Counted from the stretch's first letter, positions 16,335 through 25,526 are shown. The stretch: 43,429 nucleotides of DNA from Streptomyces cahuitamycinicus (GCF_002891435.1 NZ_POUC01000019.1:1-43429), one strand, 5' to 3'. Translations and numbers: made by a program. The notes: generated from the letters alone by a model not told the origin.

Positions 16335-18761
16335 ATGATCGGATCCGCGTCCGCCCGGGGCGGGGGCCCGTCGGGCGACGGGTCGCCGGAACGCATCGAC
16401 GAGGCGGCCACGGCCAGGGCCGTCGTCGACGGCCGCGGTGTCGTGACCGCGTGGAACGAAGGGGCCCGGCGGCTGCTCGGGTACCGGGCCCCCGAAGTGA
16501 TCGGCAGGAGCGGGGCCCGGCTTCTCGCGGACACCGCTCACCCTCATGTGCCGGACTCGCTGACCGGCCTGCGGAGGTGGAGCGGGACCGCCACCCTGCT
16601 GCACCGGGACGGTCACCGGCTCACGGTCGCCCTGCTGGCCCATCACCGGAAGAGCGAAGGAGACGACGACTGGCTCCTGGTGTCTCCGGCGGCCCGGCCG
16701 GCACCCACGCCGCAGGACGACGCGTTCGTGCGGCGCAGTTTCGCGCAGGCTCCCTACACCATGGCCCTGTACGACACGAGGCTGCGGTTGCGCTGGGCGA
16801 ACGGGGACATGGAGCGTGTGATGGGCCTGTCCGAGGCGGAGATGCGCGGTCTTCGGGTGACGGAGATCGTCCTCGACCCGGAGAGCGAGCGGACCGAGGA
16901 GGGCATGCGCACCGTGTTGCGGACCGGGCGTCCCCAGGAGCTCGGTGCCGCGCTGCACCTCGCAGGCCAGGAGCAGGAAAGCGTGTGGTCGGTGTCCCTG
17001 GTGCCCGTGCGCGACTCCGACGGGCGACTGGAAGGCGTCCTGCTGTCGGCGCACGATGTCACGGAGCAGTTCCTCGCACGGCAGCGACTGGTTCTGGTCG
17101 ACGACGCCAGCCTGCGGATCGGCAGCACCCTGGACCTGCCCCGTACCGCTCAGGAACTCGCCGACGTGGCCGTCCCCAGGTTCGCGGACTTCGTCACGGT
17201 CGATCTCCTGCCGTCGATCGAAGGGGGCGAGGACCCGCCGCTGGGCCCTCCGCACGGTCCGGTGATGATGCGCCGGGTCGCCTCCCGGTCGGTACTGGAG
17301 GGCTGCCCCGAAGCCGTGGTGCCGCTCGGGACGGTGGCGAACTACCCGGAGCGTTCCACAGCGGCACGCTGCCTGGCGGAAGATCGGCCGGTCATCGAGC
17401 ACATCACCCCCCTCGCACTGGCGGATCTGGACCGGACGGCCCCGCAACGGGCCGCGCGCATGCGGCAGTTCGGATTCCACTCGGTCCTGGCCGTGCCCAT
17501 GCGCGCACGTGGTCTCACCCTGGGAGTGGCCACGTTCTCCCGCCATCAGCGGCCCCAGCGCTTCGAGCAGGACGATCTGCTGCTCGGCCAGGAGATCACC
17601 GCCCGCGCCGCCGTGTGCATCGACAACGCCCGCCGCTACACCCGCGAGCGTGACACCTCGCTCACCTTGCAGAACAGCCTGCTGCCGCAACGCCTCCCCG
17701 AGCAGGCGGCTCTGGACGTCGCCTCCCGCTACCTGCCCGCCAGCGCCCGGGCCGGCGTGGGCGGCGACTGGTTCGACGTCATACCGCTCTCCGGTGCCCG
17801 GGTCGCTCTCGTCGTCGGTGACGTCGTGGGCCACGGCATCCAGGCCTCGGCGACCATGGGGCGGCTGCGCACCGCCGTACGCACACTGGCCGATGTCGAC
17901 CTGCCCCCCGACGAGTTGCTGACCCACCTCGACGACCTGGTCAACCGCCTGGCCGGTGGGCGGGACAGCACGGCGCAGCTCGACGGCGACATCGGCGCCA
18001 CCTGTCTGTACGCCGTCTACGACCCGGTCTCCCGCCGCTGCACCATCGCACGGGCAGGCCACCCCATGCCCGCCCTGGTGACACCCGACCGCACCGTCGA
18101 AGTTCTCGAAGTCCCAGCAGGGCCACCTCTCGGCCTGGGCGGCCTGCCCTTCGAGTCGACCGAGCTGGAGCTGGCCGAGGGCAGCCTTCTCGTCCTCTAC
18201 ACCGACGGGCTCGTGGAGAACCGCGGCCGTGACATCGACGAGGGAATCGCGGCCATGCGCCAGGTGCTGCGGCGACCGGCACATGATCTGGAGGCCACCT
18301 GCGATGCCCTGCTGAGCAACCTGCTCACGGACCGCCCCTCCGACGACGTGGCGCTCCTCGTCGCGAGGACGCGAGCCCTCGACGCTTCGCACGTGGCGAC
18401 CTGGCCCGTGTCGCCGGATCCCGCCGCGGTCGCCGAGATGCGCAAAGCCGCCTGCCGGCAACTGGCCGCGTGGAACCTGGACGACGCGGTGTTCGTCACC
18501 GAGCTGGTCGTCAGCGAACTGGTGACCAACGCCATCCGCTACGGCCGCCCGCCCATCGAGCTCAGACTGATCTACGACCGCACCCTCATCTGCGAAGTCT
18601 CCGACGGCAGCACGACCGCACCCCATCTGCGCCGGGCCCGCACCTTCGACGAAGGCGGACGCGGCCTGCTTCTCGTCGCCCAGCTCACCCAGGGCTGGGG
18701 CAGCCGTCAGATACCCAACGGCAAGGTCATCTGGGCGGAGCAGTCACTTCCCGACGACTGA
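16335..18761 (+). CDS. PAS-PAS-GAF-SpoIIE phosphatase with C-terminal HATPase domain
   Basis: The ATG at 16335 has GATGAGG just upstream; the longer frame from 16236 adds 33 residues of doubtful sequence. The product has 808 residues. Domains in order are PAS (about 20-105), a second PAS (about 130-240, ending in an SLVPVRDSDGRLEG-type strand), GAF (about 260-430), SpoIIE/PP2C phosphatase (about 460-660, GVGGDWFDV and VGDVVGHG) and a RsbW/SpoIIAB-like histidine-kinase ATPase (about 675-805, SELVTNAIRYG N-box, EGGRGLLLVAQ G-box). Such multidomain proteins can both phosphorylate and dephosphorylate anti-sigma antagonists. The sequence is full length with no break. It is divergent from the aldehyde dehydrogenase and ends in a strong terminator. 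Confidence 0.9.
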   Translation: MIGSASARGGGPSGDGSPERIDEAATARAVVDGRGVVTAWNEGARRLLGYRAPEVIGRSGARLLADTAHPHVPDSLTGLRRWSGTATLLHRDGHRLTVALLAHHRKSEGDDDWLLVSPAARPAPTPQDDAFVRRSFAQAPYTMALYDTRLRLRWANGDMERVMGLSEAEMRGLRVTEIVLDPESERTEEGMRTVLRTGRPQELGAALHLAGQEQESVWSVSLVPVRDSDGRLEGVLLSAHDVTEQFLARQRLVLVDDASLRIGSTLDLPRTAQELADVAVPRFADFVTVDLLPSIEGGEDPPLGPPHGPVMMRRVASRSVLEGCPEAVVPLGTVANYPERSTAARCLAEDRPVIEHITPLALADLDRTAPQRAARMRQFGFHSVLAVPMRARGLTLGVATFSRHQRPQRFEQDDLLLGQEITARAAVCIDNARRYTRERDTSLTLQNSLLPQRLPEQAALDVASRYLPASARAGVGGDWFDVIPLSGARVALVVGDVVGHGIQASATMGRLRTAVRTLADVDLPPDELLTHLDDLVNRLAGGRDSTAQLDGDIGATCLYAVYDPVSRRCTIARAGHPMPALVTPDRTVEVLEVPAGPPLGLGGLPFESTELELAEGSLLVLYTDGLVENRGRDIDEGIAAMRQVLRRPAHDLEATCDALLSNLLTDRPSDDVALLVARTRALDASHVATWPVSPDPAAVAEMRKAACRQLAAWNLDDAVFVTELVVSELVTNAIRYGRPPIELRLIYDRTLICEVSDGSTTAPHLRRARTFDEGGRGLLLVAQLTQGWGSRQIPNGKVIWAEQSLPDD

Positions 18762-18790
18762 GGCTGTAGGCCGGGATCTGGCCTACAGCC
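18762..18790 (+). terminator. Perfect 11-bp stem-loop terminator
   Basis: GGCTGTAGGCC (18762-18772) and GGCCTACAGCC (18780-18790) form an 11-bp perfect stem with a 7-base loop, starting immediately after the stop codon of the PAS-GAF phosphatase gene. Confidence 0.85.
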
Positions 18791-18834
18791 CCCGTAACTT
18801 CGGAAGGAGCAGCACCCACTCAGGAGGAAAGCGG

Positions 18835-19350
18835 ATGACCGTGAAACCGATCCCGGACGGCTACCACACCGTCACGCCCTGGATCGTCTCGCGCGACACG
18901 GCCGGGCTGATCGACTATCTGAAGGAGGCGTTCGACGCCGAGGAGATCGCTCGCGTCGTCGGCGAGGACGGCCGGATCGGGCACGCGGAGGTGCGGATCG
19001 GCGACTCGGTCGTCATGCCCTTCGACGCACCGCCCAACTGGCCGCCGACGCCCGCCTTCCTGCGCCTCTACGTGGAGGACGCCGACGCCGCGCACCGCAG
19101 AGCCGTCGCGGCAGGCGGCACGTCCGTCACCGAGGTGACGCATCTCTTCTTCGGCGACCGAATCGGGCGGGTGCGTGACCCGCTGGGCAACCTGTGGTGG
19201 CTCCAGACGCGGGTGGAGGACGTCAGCCCGGACGAGATGGAACGCCGCCTCCACGACCCGAAGTGGACCGAAACGATGGCGTACGTCCAAGGCGCAGACT
19301 TCTTCCCGGGAGCTACGGGCAACGCACAGCAGGACTCGGCCCTTCGGTGA
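18835..19350 (+). CDS. VOC-fold (glyoxalase/PhnB-like) protein
   Basis: The product has 171 residues with AGGAGGAAA before the ATG. It begins KPIPDGYHTVTPWIVSRDTA, typical of PhnB-like/3-demethylubiquinone-type VOC proteins, and has two beta-alpha-beta modules (LIDYLKEAFDAEEIARV... and FLRLYVEDADAAHRRAVAAG... DPLGNLWWLQTRVED). The C-terminal 40 residues are a helical tail. PhnB-like proteins in this group have no proven reaction and are often annotated as glyoxalases. The short HAD gene follows on the same strand after 223 bases, so linkage is possible but unproven. Confidence 0.85.
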   Translation: MTVKPIPDGYHTVTPWIVSRDTAGLIDYLKEAFDAEEIARVVGEDGRIGHAEVRIGDSVVMPFDAPPNWPPTPAFLRLYVEDADAAHRRAVAAGGTSVTEVTHLFFGDRIGRVRDPLGNLWWLQTRVEDVSPDEMERRLHDPKWTETMAYVQGADFFPGATGNAQQDSALR

Positions 19351-19573
19351 CGGCCCGGGACCGCTCCAGCTGGGATGCCGATGCGGGACGGACGCCTCCT
19401 TGACCTGAAGTCCGCTCGAGCTTCCAGCGTGTCCCGGAGTTGATCTCCGACGGCGGGAGAACGCGCTCATGATCCTCGTGACCGGAACCGTTCCGGCGGG
19501 TGGGCTGCGGAGAATGCCCACAGGTTCCGCTGAGCCGGCCGGCCGGTGAGAGTTCCTGTGCTATTCAAGGGCG

Positions 19574-20206
19574 ATGACGCTGATCAACACCTGTGGCAGG
19601 CCGTTCGACGCGGTGCTGTGCGACCTCGACAACGTGATCCGGTTCTATGACCTGACCCGGTTGGCGGGGCTGGAGCAGCTGGCCGGACTGGCCGAGGGGA
19701 CCACCACGAGGGTGGCCTATGCGCCGGAGACGGACCTGCCGCTGCTCCTCGGAAAGATCGGCAAGGAGGAGTGGGTGGAGACCATCGTGCGGGGTCTGGT
19801 CGGTGAGGTCTCGGAGCCGCAGGCCCGTGTACTGGGAACGGCACTGGCCGAGGCACCCTTCCGGGCTGACGACGTGGCGGTCACGATGCTTCGCCGGATA
19901 CGGGAACACATGCCGCTCGTCCTGGTCACCAACGCGACCCTGGAGCTGGAGAACGACCTCGAATCCCTGGGACTGTCCGACCTCGCGGACCATGTCGTCA
20001 GCAGCGCCCGGGTCGGAGTGGCCAAGCCCGACCGCGAGATCTACGAAATCGCCGCCGCGCGAGCGGAGACCGACATCGAGCGATGCCTCTTCGTCGACGA
20101 CCGGCTGGAGAACATCGAGGCCGCTGTCGCGCTGGGCATGACGGGTGTGCACTACCGCGAGCCGGAGGACCTGCGAAGGGTGCTGGCGTTCGCGCTTGAG
20201 GACTGA
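19574..20206 (+). CDS. HAD-superfamily hydrolase (phosphatase-like)
   Basis: The product has 210 residues. HAD motifs are I at Asp17/Asp19 (CDLDNVI), II in LVLVTNATLE, III Lys in GVAKPDREIY and IV in CLFVDDRLENIEAA. The cap between motif I and II is short and helical (type C1). This layout fits haloacid dehalogenase-like phosphatases of the YihX/HAD-IA kind. The substrate cannot be told. Usual length; transcribed + and probably alone, with a convergent MFS gene downstream. Confidence 0.88.
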   Translation: MTLINTCGRPFDAVLCDLDNVIRFYDLTRLAGLEQLAGLAEGTTTRVAYAPETDLPLLLGKIGKEEWVETIVRGLVGEVSEPQARVLGTALAEAPFRADDVAVTMLRRIREHMPLVLVTNATLELENDLESLGLSDLADHVVSSARVGVAKPDREIYEIAAARAETDIERCLFVDDRLENIEAAVALGMTGVHYREPEDLRRVLAFALED

Positions 20207-20390
20207 GGCTGCACAAGATCCCCTGAAGTGCGGGTCGGTCGGCGCCCGCCTCGGCGGCCGCGGCGTTCCGCGGGTCCGCGAAGTCCCCGACGCCGGGTAT
20301 GTCGATGGGGAAGCGCATCCCAGCAGGATGTGCGGTGCGCGCCGAGGCCGGCGAATCGGATGCGTTGCGGGAGCCCCGTGAAACGGAAAT

Positions 20391-21698
20391 TCAGCCCTTG
20401 AGCTGCGCCCGCTCCGGCTTCTCGCTCCGCGGCAGATCACGCATGCGGCGCATCGGGCTCATGGCGAGGATGAGCCAGGAGGGCGCGACGACACCGGTCA
20501 TGATCCACATGGCCGGCCGGTACCCGACGGCATCGCCCAGCATGCCGCCCAGCAGGGAGCCGAGCGGGATGGTGCTGTGGTTGATCACCATGGCGGTCGC
20601 CACGACCCGGCCGAGCATGTGCGGCGGGCAGTAGGTCTGCCGGAAGGTGCCCACCACGATGTTGGCCACGGAGACCCCGATCCCTACGAGGAAGGATCCC
20701 GTCGCGAACAGCAGCAGCCCCGGCCCTGCCGTGGTCATCGGCAGCAGCAGCACGAACGGCGAGGTGGTGAGCTGCAGGAGAAGCAGCCCTCGCGCCGTGC
20801 CGAAGCGCCGGGTGAGGCGGGTGGCCACCAGCGCGCCGACGAGGCCGCCGGTGCTGCCGCTGGTGAGCAGCAGCCCGACCAGGCCAGGGTTCAGCCCGAT
20901 CGTGCGGACCAGGAACACGACCTGGACCGCCTGATAGCCCATCAGCGCCAGGTTGATCACGGCGCCCCAGGTGACCATCGGCCGCAGGTACCGGTCGCGG
21001 CCGACGAAGCGGAGCCCTTCCGCGATCTGCCGCCGGAGAGGCACGCGTTCCTCGTCGGGAGCAGGGTCCGGCTCGATGACGCTGATCCGTTGCAAGCAGA
21101 CCGCGGAGACCAGGAACGTCACGGCGTCGGCCACGAGCGCGGTGACCGCGCCGAGTGCCTGGGCGAGGAGTCCCGCCACCCCCGGCCCGGCGATCTGGGT
21201 GGCGGCCTCGCTGCCCTGCAACTTGGCGTTGCCCTCCAGGAGGTCGCGGCCATCGAGCACGATGCGGATGTACGAGTGGTAGGCGGTGCTGAAACACACC
21301 GACGCCGTACCGCAGACCAACGCGACGACGACCAGTTGCTGAAAGGTCAGCGCGTCGAGCCACGCCGCCGACGGGACGCTCACCAGCGCCGCGGCGGCTG
21401 TCACGTCACACGCCGTCATCAGGGGTCGTTTCCGCCTCCGGTCCACCCACGCCCCTACCGGGAGACCCACGAGCAGCCACGGTAGCCACACCGCCGCGGT
21501 GAGCAGGCCGACAGCGGTGGAGCCGGCGTCCAGCCCCACGACCGCGATCAAGGGCAAGGCCACCACGGTGATGCTGTTGCCCAGGCCACTCACGGTTTCG
21601 CCCAGCCAGAGCAGGCGAAAATCCGGTCGGCTGAAGACTCCCCAGCGCGGTCGGGGCCGGTCCGACGTGTCAATCCTCGCGTCCACCCGAGGCATCAT
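20391..21698 (-). CDS. Major facilitator superfamily exporter (MFS_3-like)
   Basis: The open frame runs far upstream, but family sequence begins at MPRVDARIDTSDRPRPRWGV, giving an ATG at 21698 or 21695 and about 435 residues. It has twelve predicted transmembrane segments. MFS features are FSRPDFRLLWLGETVSGLGN (TM1), the loop 2-3 motif GAWVDRRRKRPLM and a TM7-12 half starting at about 220. The similarity is to MFS_3 drug/macrolide exporters. No TetR-type regulator or drug-biosynthesis gene adjoins it, so the substrate is unknown. It is divergent from the lipoprotein gene over a 331-base spacer. Low-complexity frames over the spacer are not counted as coding. Confidence 0.88.
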   Translation of the reverse strand: MMPRVDARIDTSDRPRPRWGVFSRPDFRLLWLGETVSGLGNSITVVALPLIAVVGLDAGSTAVGLLTAAVWLPWLLVGLPVGAWVDRRRKRPLMTACDVTAAAALVSVPSAAWLDALTFQQLVVVALVCGTASVCFSTAYHSYIRIVLDGRDLLEGNAKLQGSEAATQIAGPGVAGLLAQALGAVTALVADAVTFLVSAVCLQRISVIEPDPAPDEERVPLRRQIAEGLRFVGRDRYLRPMVTWGAVINLALMGYQAVQVVFLVRTIGLNPGLVGLLLTSGSTGGLVGALVATRLTRRFGTARGLLLLQLTTSPFVLLLPMTTAGPGLLLFATGSFLVGIGVSVANIVVGTFRQTYCPPHMLGRVVATAMVINHSTIPLGSLLGGMLGDAVGYRPAMWIMTGVVAPSWLILAMSPMRRMRDLPRSEKPERAQLKG

Positions 21699-22029
21699 GC
21701 CGTGGGCCGGCGCATCCACCCACGGCGGGCAGCCGTAGCCGCTCCGCCCCTGGTGTCCAGGCGCCTCGGTGGGGGGATGGCGCCCCGCTCCACGAGCACT
21801 GCGCGACCAGGGTTCGTCGCCGCCGGGGGTCATCCACGCCGACCCGGGCGAACGCCTCGGCCTCGCCGCTCGTGGCCACCCGGCGTCCTTCGAAACACCC
21901 GCAGCGACGCACCTTCTCGCGACACCGCGTCCAGCCTCCGCGGACTCGTCAGATGTACGGCCAACCGTGTGGGCGAGTTGCGAGTCTTCTGATCGATCAC
22001 GTCGTGATCGAAGCCACGAGGAGACCATC
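21699..22029. other. Divergent spacer between MFS and lipoprotein genes
   Basis: This 331-base stretch contains no convincing gene; frames crossing it are Arg/Pro-rich shadows. Near the right end is a 19-base dyad (listed separately). The region should carry promoters for both flanking genes. Confidence 0.5.
21993..22011. promoter_or_regulatory. Perfect 9-bp inverted repeat just upstream of the lipoprotein gene
   Basis: TCGATCACG T CGTGATCGA: two perfect 9-base arms with a 1-base centre. It ends about 19 bases before the probable start at 22030, right next to the CGAGGAG ribosome site (22017-22023). The 1-base spacer makes a stem-loop unlikely, so a dimeric repressor operator is the more natural reading. 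The regulator is not identifiable here. Confidence 0.5.
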
Positions 22030-23076
22030 ATCAACCCCATACGCAAGACCCTGATCGCCACCGCCGTCGTCGGTGCCGTACTCGCGGGCGCGGCCGCCTG
22101 CGGAACGGTGGAGCAGCTCTCCGCCGGCCAGAAGCTCGACCGGGCCTTCGAGGAGCTCGGCAAGAAGAAGACACTCTCCTTCGAGCTCGGCCTGGACACG
22201 GACGTCGCGTCCTTGAAGGCGCTGGACGCCAAGTCCGACCCCGCGCCCGGTGAGGAGATCCCGGAACAGGTCGCCGAGTTGCTCAGTGGTGCGAAGATCA
22301 CTGTGACCGTGCAGTCGAAGAAGCCGCTCGACGAGTCCGGTGAGAAGGACCTCCTCGGAACGGCCCTGAAGGTCAGCACTCCGGACGGCGAACTCGCCGA
22401 GTACCGGGTGATCGGTGACTTCACCTACGTCCGTGCCGACATGGCCGCGATGGGCGAGATGACGGGCAGCCCCGTGCCGGACGCTGACGATCTGCCACCG
22501 GAGGCCGGGGCGATGAAGGACGTCATCGAGGGCAAGTGGGTGAAGATCAACACCAAGGAGATGGAGAAGGTTACCGGCGATAGCCGGAAGGCCGAGGGTG
22601 GTCCCGCGCCCGCGCCGTCCCTCGACGCCAAGACGCAGAAGAAGCTCGTGAAGGCTCTCCGGGGGGTCATCGCCCGTGAGGTGAAGTTCAAGACGGCCGA
22701 CGGCGACAACGGCACCGAGCACGTCACGGCGACGGCCCCCTTGCGCACGCTGGTCACCGAACTGTTCGGCGAGATCCGCCCGCTGGTGAAGGACCTGCCG
22801 CCGGGCGTGGAGCTGCCGACGGACAAGGACCTGAAGGAGGCTCCCGACGCCAAGGTGACGGCGGACTTCACACTGAAGAACGGCGAGCTGTCCCAAGTGG
22901 AGGTGGACCTCGCCAAGCTGGCCGAGAGCGCCAAGGGCAAGAAGCTGGGCCTGACCCTGCGGATGCGTGAGGGCATCAAGCCCACCGCTCCGGCCGGTGC
23001 CACGAAGCTCGACCTGGACAAGCTCATGAACGGCTTCGTCGGCGGCGCGGCGATGAGCGACGCCGAGTCGGCGTAG
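22030..23076 (+). CDS. Lipoprotein of unknown function with ATC-type start
   Basis: The product has about 348 residues. The N-terminus NPIRKTLIATAVVGAVLAGA followed by AACGTVEQ is a lipoprotein signal with Cys at the end of the AAAC lipobox-like site. The mature protein is charged, with LSAGQKLDRAFEELGKKKTL and a LolA/LppX-like layout seen in Streptomyces lipoproteins. No ATG, GTG or TTG stands in frame at the expected place. AGGAG at 22018-22022 is followed by ATC ATC AAC at 22027-22035, so the start is either a rare ATC or a GTG at 21967 with a longer leader. The gene ends in a strong terminator. Anchored outside the membrane; function unknown. Confidence 0.7.
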   Translation: MNPIRKTLIATAVVGAVLAGAAACGTVEQLSAGQKLDRAFEELGKKKTLSFELGLDTDVASLKALDAKSDPAPGEEIPEQVAELLSGAKITVTVQSKKPLDESGEKDLLGTALKVSTPDGELAEYRVIGDFTYVRADMAAMGEMTGSPVPDADDLPPEAGAMKDVIEGKWVKINTKEMEKVTGDSRKAEGGPAPAPSLDAKTQKKLVKALRGVIAREVKFKTADGDNGTEHVTATAPLRTLVTELFGEIRPLVKDLPPGVELPTDKDLKEAPDAKVTADFTLKNGELSQVEVDLAKLAESAKGKKLGLTLRMREGIKPTAPAGATKLDLDKLMNGFVGGAAMSDAESA

Positions 23077-23086
23077 AGCGGGGACG

Positions 23087-23127
23087 GCGTGGGGCCCGTC
23101 ATGTTGTTCGGACGTGTGGCCCCACGC
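23087..23127. terminator. Stem-loop terminator between convergent genes
   Basis: GCGTGGGGCC (23087-23096) pairs perfectly with GGCCCCACGC (23118-23127) around a 21-base loop. It lies after the lipoprotein gene and before the end of the opposing DUF1326 gene, so it may act on both strands. Confidence 0.8.
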
Positions 23128-23189
23128 GTCGGCCGCGTAGGCGAGGGACCGCCGACACCCCACCGTCCGGTGCTGGTCGGCCTCTGCGC

Positions 23190-23846
23190 TCAGTCGGGTC
23201 CTGTCCAGTCGAAGGGGAAGTACTTGCTCGACTTCCCCGAGCGTTCCCAGGAGAAGCCGAACGCGTCGGCCCTGTCGGCGGTGGCCCGCCCCCAGGTGGC
23301 GACCTGGCCCGGCCCGACCTCGGCGCCCGGGGCGTTGTGGACCTCGACGCGGGTCCCTTCCGATGTCGTCGGGCCGGTGAGCGCCTCGGCTGTGGCGGTG
23401 ACCCGGCCGGGGATCTCGGCTCTCCAGGTGGCCAGATCCTCGTCGATCTCCACGCGGATCGGCGCGAAGTCCATGCCGCGCATCTCGGGCCGGAGCATCT
23501 GGCCGAACTGTGCCGGCCAGCCTCCTGCCTCGCCGCCGAACACCGTCCCGAGCGCGGCGCGCTGCCGGTCGTCGGCGCGTTCGTCGAGGAAGACCGCGGC
23601 GTACGCGTCGGTGTGCTCGCCGGCCCACACGTTGCCCACGAAGGCGCCCAGCATCAGGACGTTGAGACCGTCGAGGCGTACGTCGCCGAAGTTGCCCTCA
23701 CGGATGTGCCAGACCAGCACGCCTTCGCAGTCACCGTAGGTCGGGGGCTGCGCGAACGTGCAGGGGCACGGTATGGCGCATTTGCACACGTCGAACCAGT
23801 CGCCGGCCAGATGCCAGCGGGTCCCGGTGCCGTCCTGTTCCGTCAT
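23190..23846 (-). CDS. DUF1326 family protein
   Basis: I chose the ATG at 23846 because GGGAGGG lies upstream (start MTEQDGTGTRWHLAGDWFD); the longer open frame is not family sequence. The product has 218 residues. The Cys-rich segment WFDVCKCAIPCPCTFAQPPT followed by YGDCEG is the hallmark of DUF1326 and may bind a metal. No signal peptide is present. The gene next door encodes a DUF2182 membrane protein, a pairing seen in many actinobacterial and proteobacterial genomes. Function is unknown; the Cys cluster suggests metal or thiol chemistry, which is inference. Confidence 0.85.
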   Translation of the reverse strand: MTEQDGTGTRWHLAGDWFDVCKCAIPCPCTFAQPPTYGDCEGVLVWHIREGNFGDVRLDGLNVLMLGAFVGNVWAGEHTDAYAAVFLDERADDRQRAALGTVFGGEAGGWPAQFGQMLRPEMRGMDFAPIRVEIDEDLATWRAEIPGRVTATAEALTGPTTSEGTRVEVHNAPGAEVGPGQVATWGRATADRADAFGFSWERSGKSSKYFPFDWTGPD

Positions 23847-23955
23847 CTCGCTTCCCTCCCGTCGAGCCGGGGAGCTCCTCCGGAATGGCGAGACCGCACG
23901 TCCCGAGCCGCACGCGGATCGCGAAGCGGCCTTTCTTCCAGTTTGCCGCGGACAC

Positions 23956-24792
23956 TCACATGTCGTCCATCGACGGCGCAGGTTCCTGCAGCCCCGGCAA
24001 CACCCAGTCCTGGAACGGCGCCAGCACCGCGAGGACGAGGAAGACAACACCCACCACTCCCGCCAGCAGCGGCCCCCTGGACCACAGCTTCTCCACGAAG
24101 ATCACAACCGCCAGTCCGGCCATCGCCGCCACGTTCATCACTCCGAGCGGTATGAGGACGACCATCAGCCCCGCGCAGCAGCCGACGCAGTAGGCGCCGT
24201 GGTGGAGGCCCACCCGCAGATCGCGGGCCGGCTGCCGGAACCCGGAGTAGCGCACCAGCTGGCCCATGGGGTCACGGCAGTGCCGCAGACAGACGTTCTT
24301 GAGGGGGCCCAGCTGATAGAGGCCCGCCGCCAGGAAGGCGACCGAGCCGATCCAGCGTCCCGCCGCCGGATGATCGCCCACCAGGTCGCCGGTGAGGTTC
24401 AGAGCCACGTAGGCGAGCAGCCCGAAGGCCGTCCACACCAGCAGGTACCCGACCAGGAACTCCACGGTGCGCCCCGCCCGGCTCCACCCGGTCGTCCGGC
24501 GCCCGATTCCCCGCACCCAGGTGAGGGCGACCGGTGCCATGGAGGGCAGCATCATGGCCGCCATCATCGTGACCCAGAGCAGCAGGAACAGCGGCAGTGC
24601 CAGCCCCATTGTGCCGGGTTCGGCTCCCATGTCCCGGGCCTGCGCGACGGTCAGCACCCAGGCGGGCACGGCGATCAGGACGACCAGGGACCAGGCGACC
24701 GCGAGTTCCCGCGCCGGCATCAGCCCTCCGCCCGCTCCGGTGGGTGCGGGCGACCTGGCGGAGAGGAGGACGGAAGTCCGGAGATGCCGCAT
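23956..24792 (-). CDS. DUF2182 metal-binding-like membrane protein
   Basis: The ATG at 24792 has GGGAG upstream; an internal ATG at 24720 is possible. The product has 278 residues with about seven transmembrane segments. The segment WVTMMAAMMLPSMAPVALTW and the loop GLHHGAYCVGCCAGLMVVL are the recurrent DUF2182 features, with Met, His and Cys that could bind copper or another soft metal. It precedes the DUF1326 gene on the same strand by 109 bases, so a two-gene unit is likely. A metal role is inferred from residues only; the function has not been shown as far as I know. Confidence 0.85.
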   Translation of the reverse strand: MRHLRTSVLLSARSPAPTGAGGGLMPARELAVAWSLVVLIAVPAWVLTVAQARDMGAEPGTMGLALPLFLLLWVTMMAAMMLPSMAPVALTWVRGIGRRTTGWSRAGRTVEFLVGYLLVWTAFGLLAYVALNLTGDLVGDHPAAGRWIGSVAFLAAGLYQLGPLKNVCLRHCRDPMGQLVRYSGFRQPARDLRVGLHHGAYCVGCCAGLMVVLIPLGVMNVAAMAGLAVVIFVEKLWSRGPLLAGVVGVVFLVLAVLAPFQDWVLPGLQEPAPSMDDM

Positions 24793-25526
24793 CGGTGCAC
24801 TCCCTGCGTACTGTCCCAGGACAGCACACCCCCCGCCGCGCCCGCGACTCCGCCCTTTCCCGCGCCGACAGCCGGTACGCATGCGGTGGCACGGTGGCAC
24901 GGTGGCACGGTGGCACGGTGGCACGGTGGCGACCGCGCCCGGCGGCCGGGAAAGTCCGTGGTCGTCGCGAACTGCAGGACGATCGCGCCCCACCGTTCCT
25001 CGTCGGCCCGTTCAACCCCGACGCATGCGTCGTTCCCCGCACTCCTGACCCAGGATCCGGTCCGGACTCGGCACGCGGGGAACGCAACACTCCCGTCGCG
25101 GGCGGCCTGCCCGGGCCTCTCGTCTTTGCTCTTCACGCCGGCCAAGAGAACGGGCCGTGTGATCCCGACGGCCCATTCGGATCATGCGTTCAGCAGCGGG
25201 GATATTCCGATTCCGCCTACAAGGAGCAGATCATTCCGTCTGCGGGAGAGCTTTGCACTCCAGTCGTTGCCCCATCAACATTCGAGAAATGATCTACTTC
25301 CTCACTTGGAGCGCATGCAGAGCCCTTGCGTCAACTCCATCCTCCTGACAGGGTTCGGGAGTCGGTTCTCGGCATTGCGTCACGGGGGAGACTCGATGTT
25401 GCACATCTTTCCGATGGCCCATGAAAGCTCTTTCTGTCCATGGCCGGTGGCCGGCCTCGCTGCCTGACGCCATCCGCTCCGGATGAATCTCACGACAGCC
25501 GGTCGGCCCACTGGGGAGGAAGAGCG
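24793..25526. other. Intergenic region upstream of the cluster regulator
   Basis: This 734-base spacer has no convincing gene on either strand. It holds the 8-bp tandem array at 24885-24930. From about 25180 the base composition becomes noticeably richer in A and T (CAACATTCGAGAAATGATCT and similar), which is typical for promoter DNA of a regulator gene and for the edge of a transferred cluster. I could not assign a -35/-10 pair. Confidence 0.5.
24885..24930 (+). repeat. 8-bp tandem repeat GGTGGCAC, five copies plus a partial copy
   Basis: Five perfect head-to-tail copies of GGTGGCAC at 24885-24924, followed by GGTGGC. It lies about 95-140 bases upstream of the leftward DUF2182 start. Copy number may vary between strains. 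Confidence 0.9.

Noticed and set aside
20258..20276. CCGCGG-CGTT-CCGCGG hairpin after the HAD gene
   Set aside because: A short G/C palindrome is expected by chance at this base composition; not strong enough to call a terminator.
24885..24930. CRISPR array
   Set aside because: The 8-bp units are directly adjacent without spacers and there are no cas genes.
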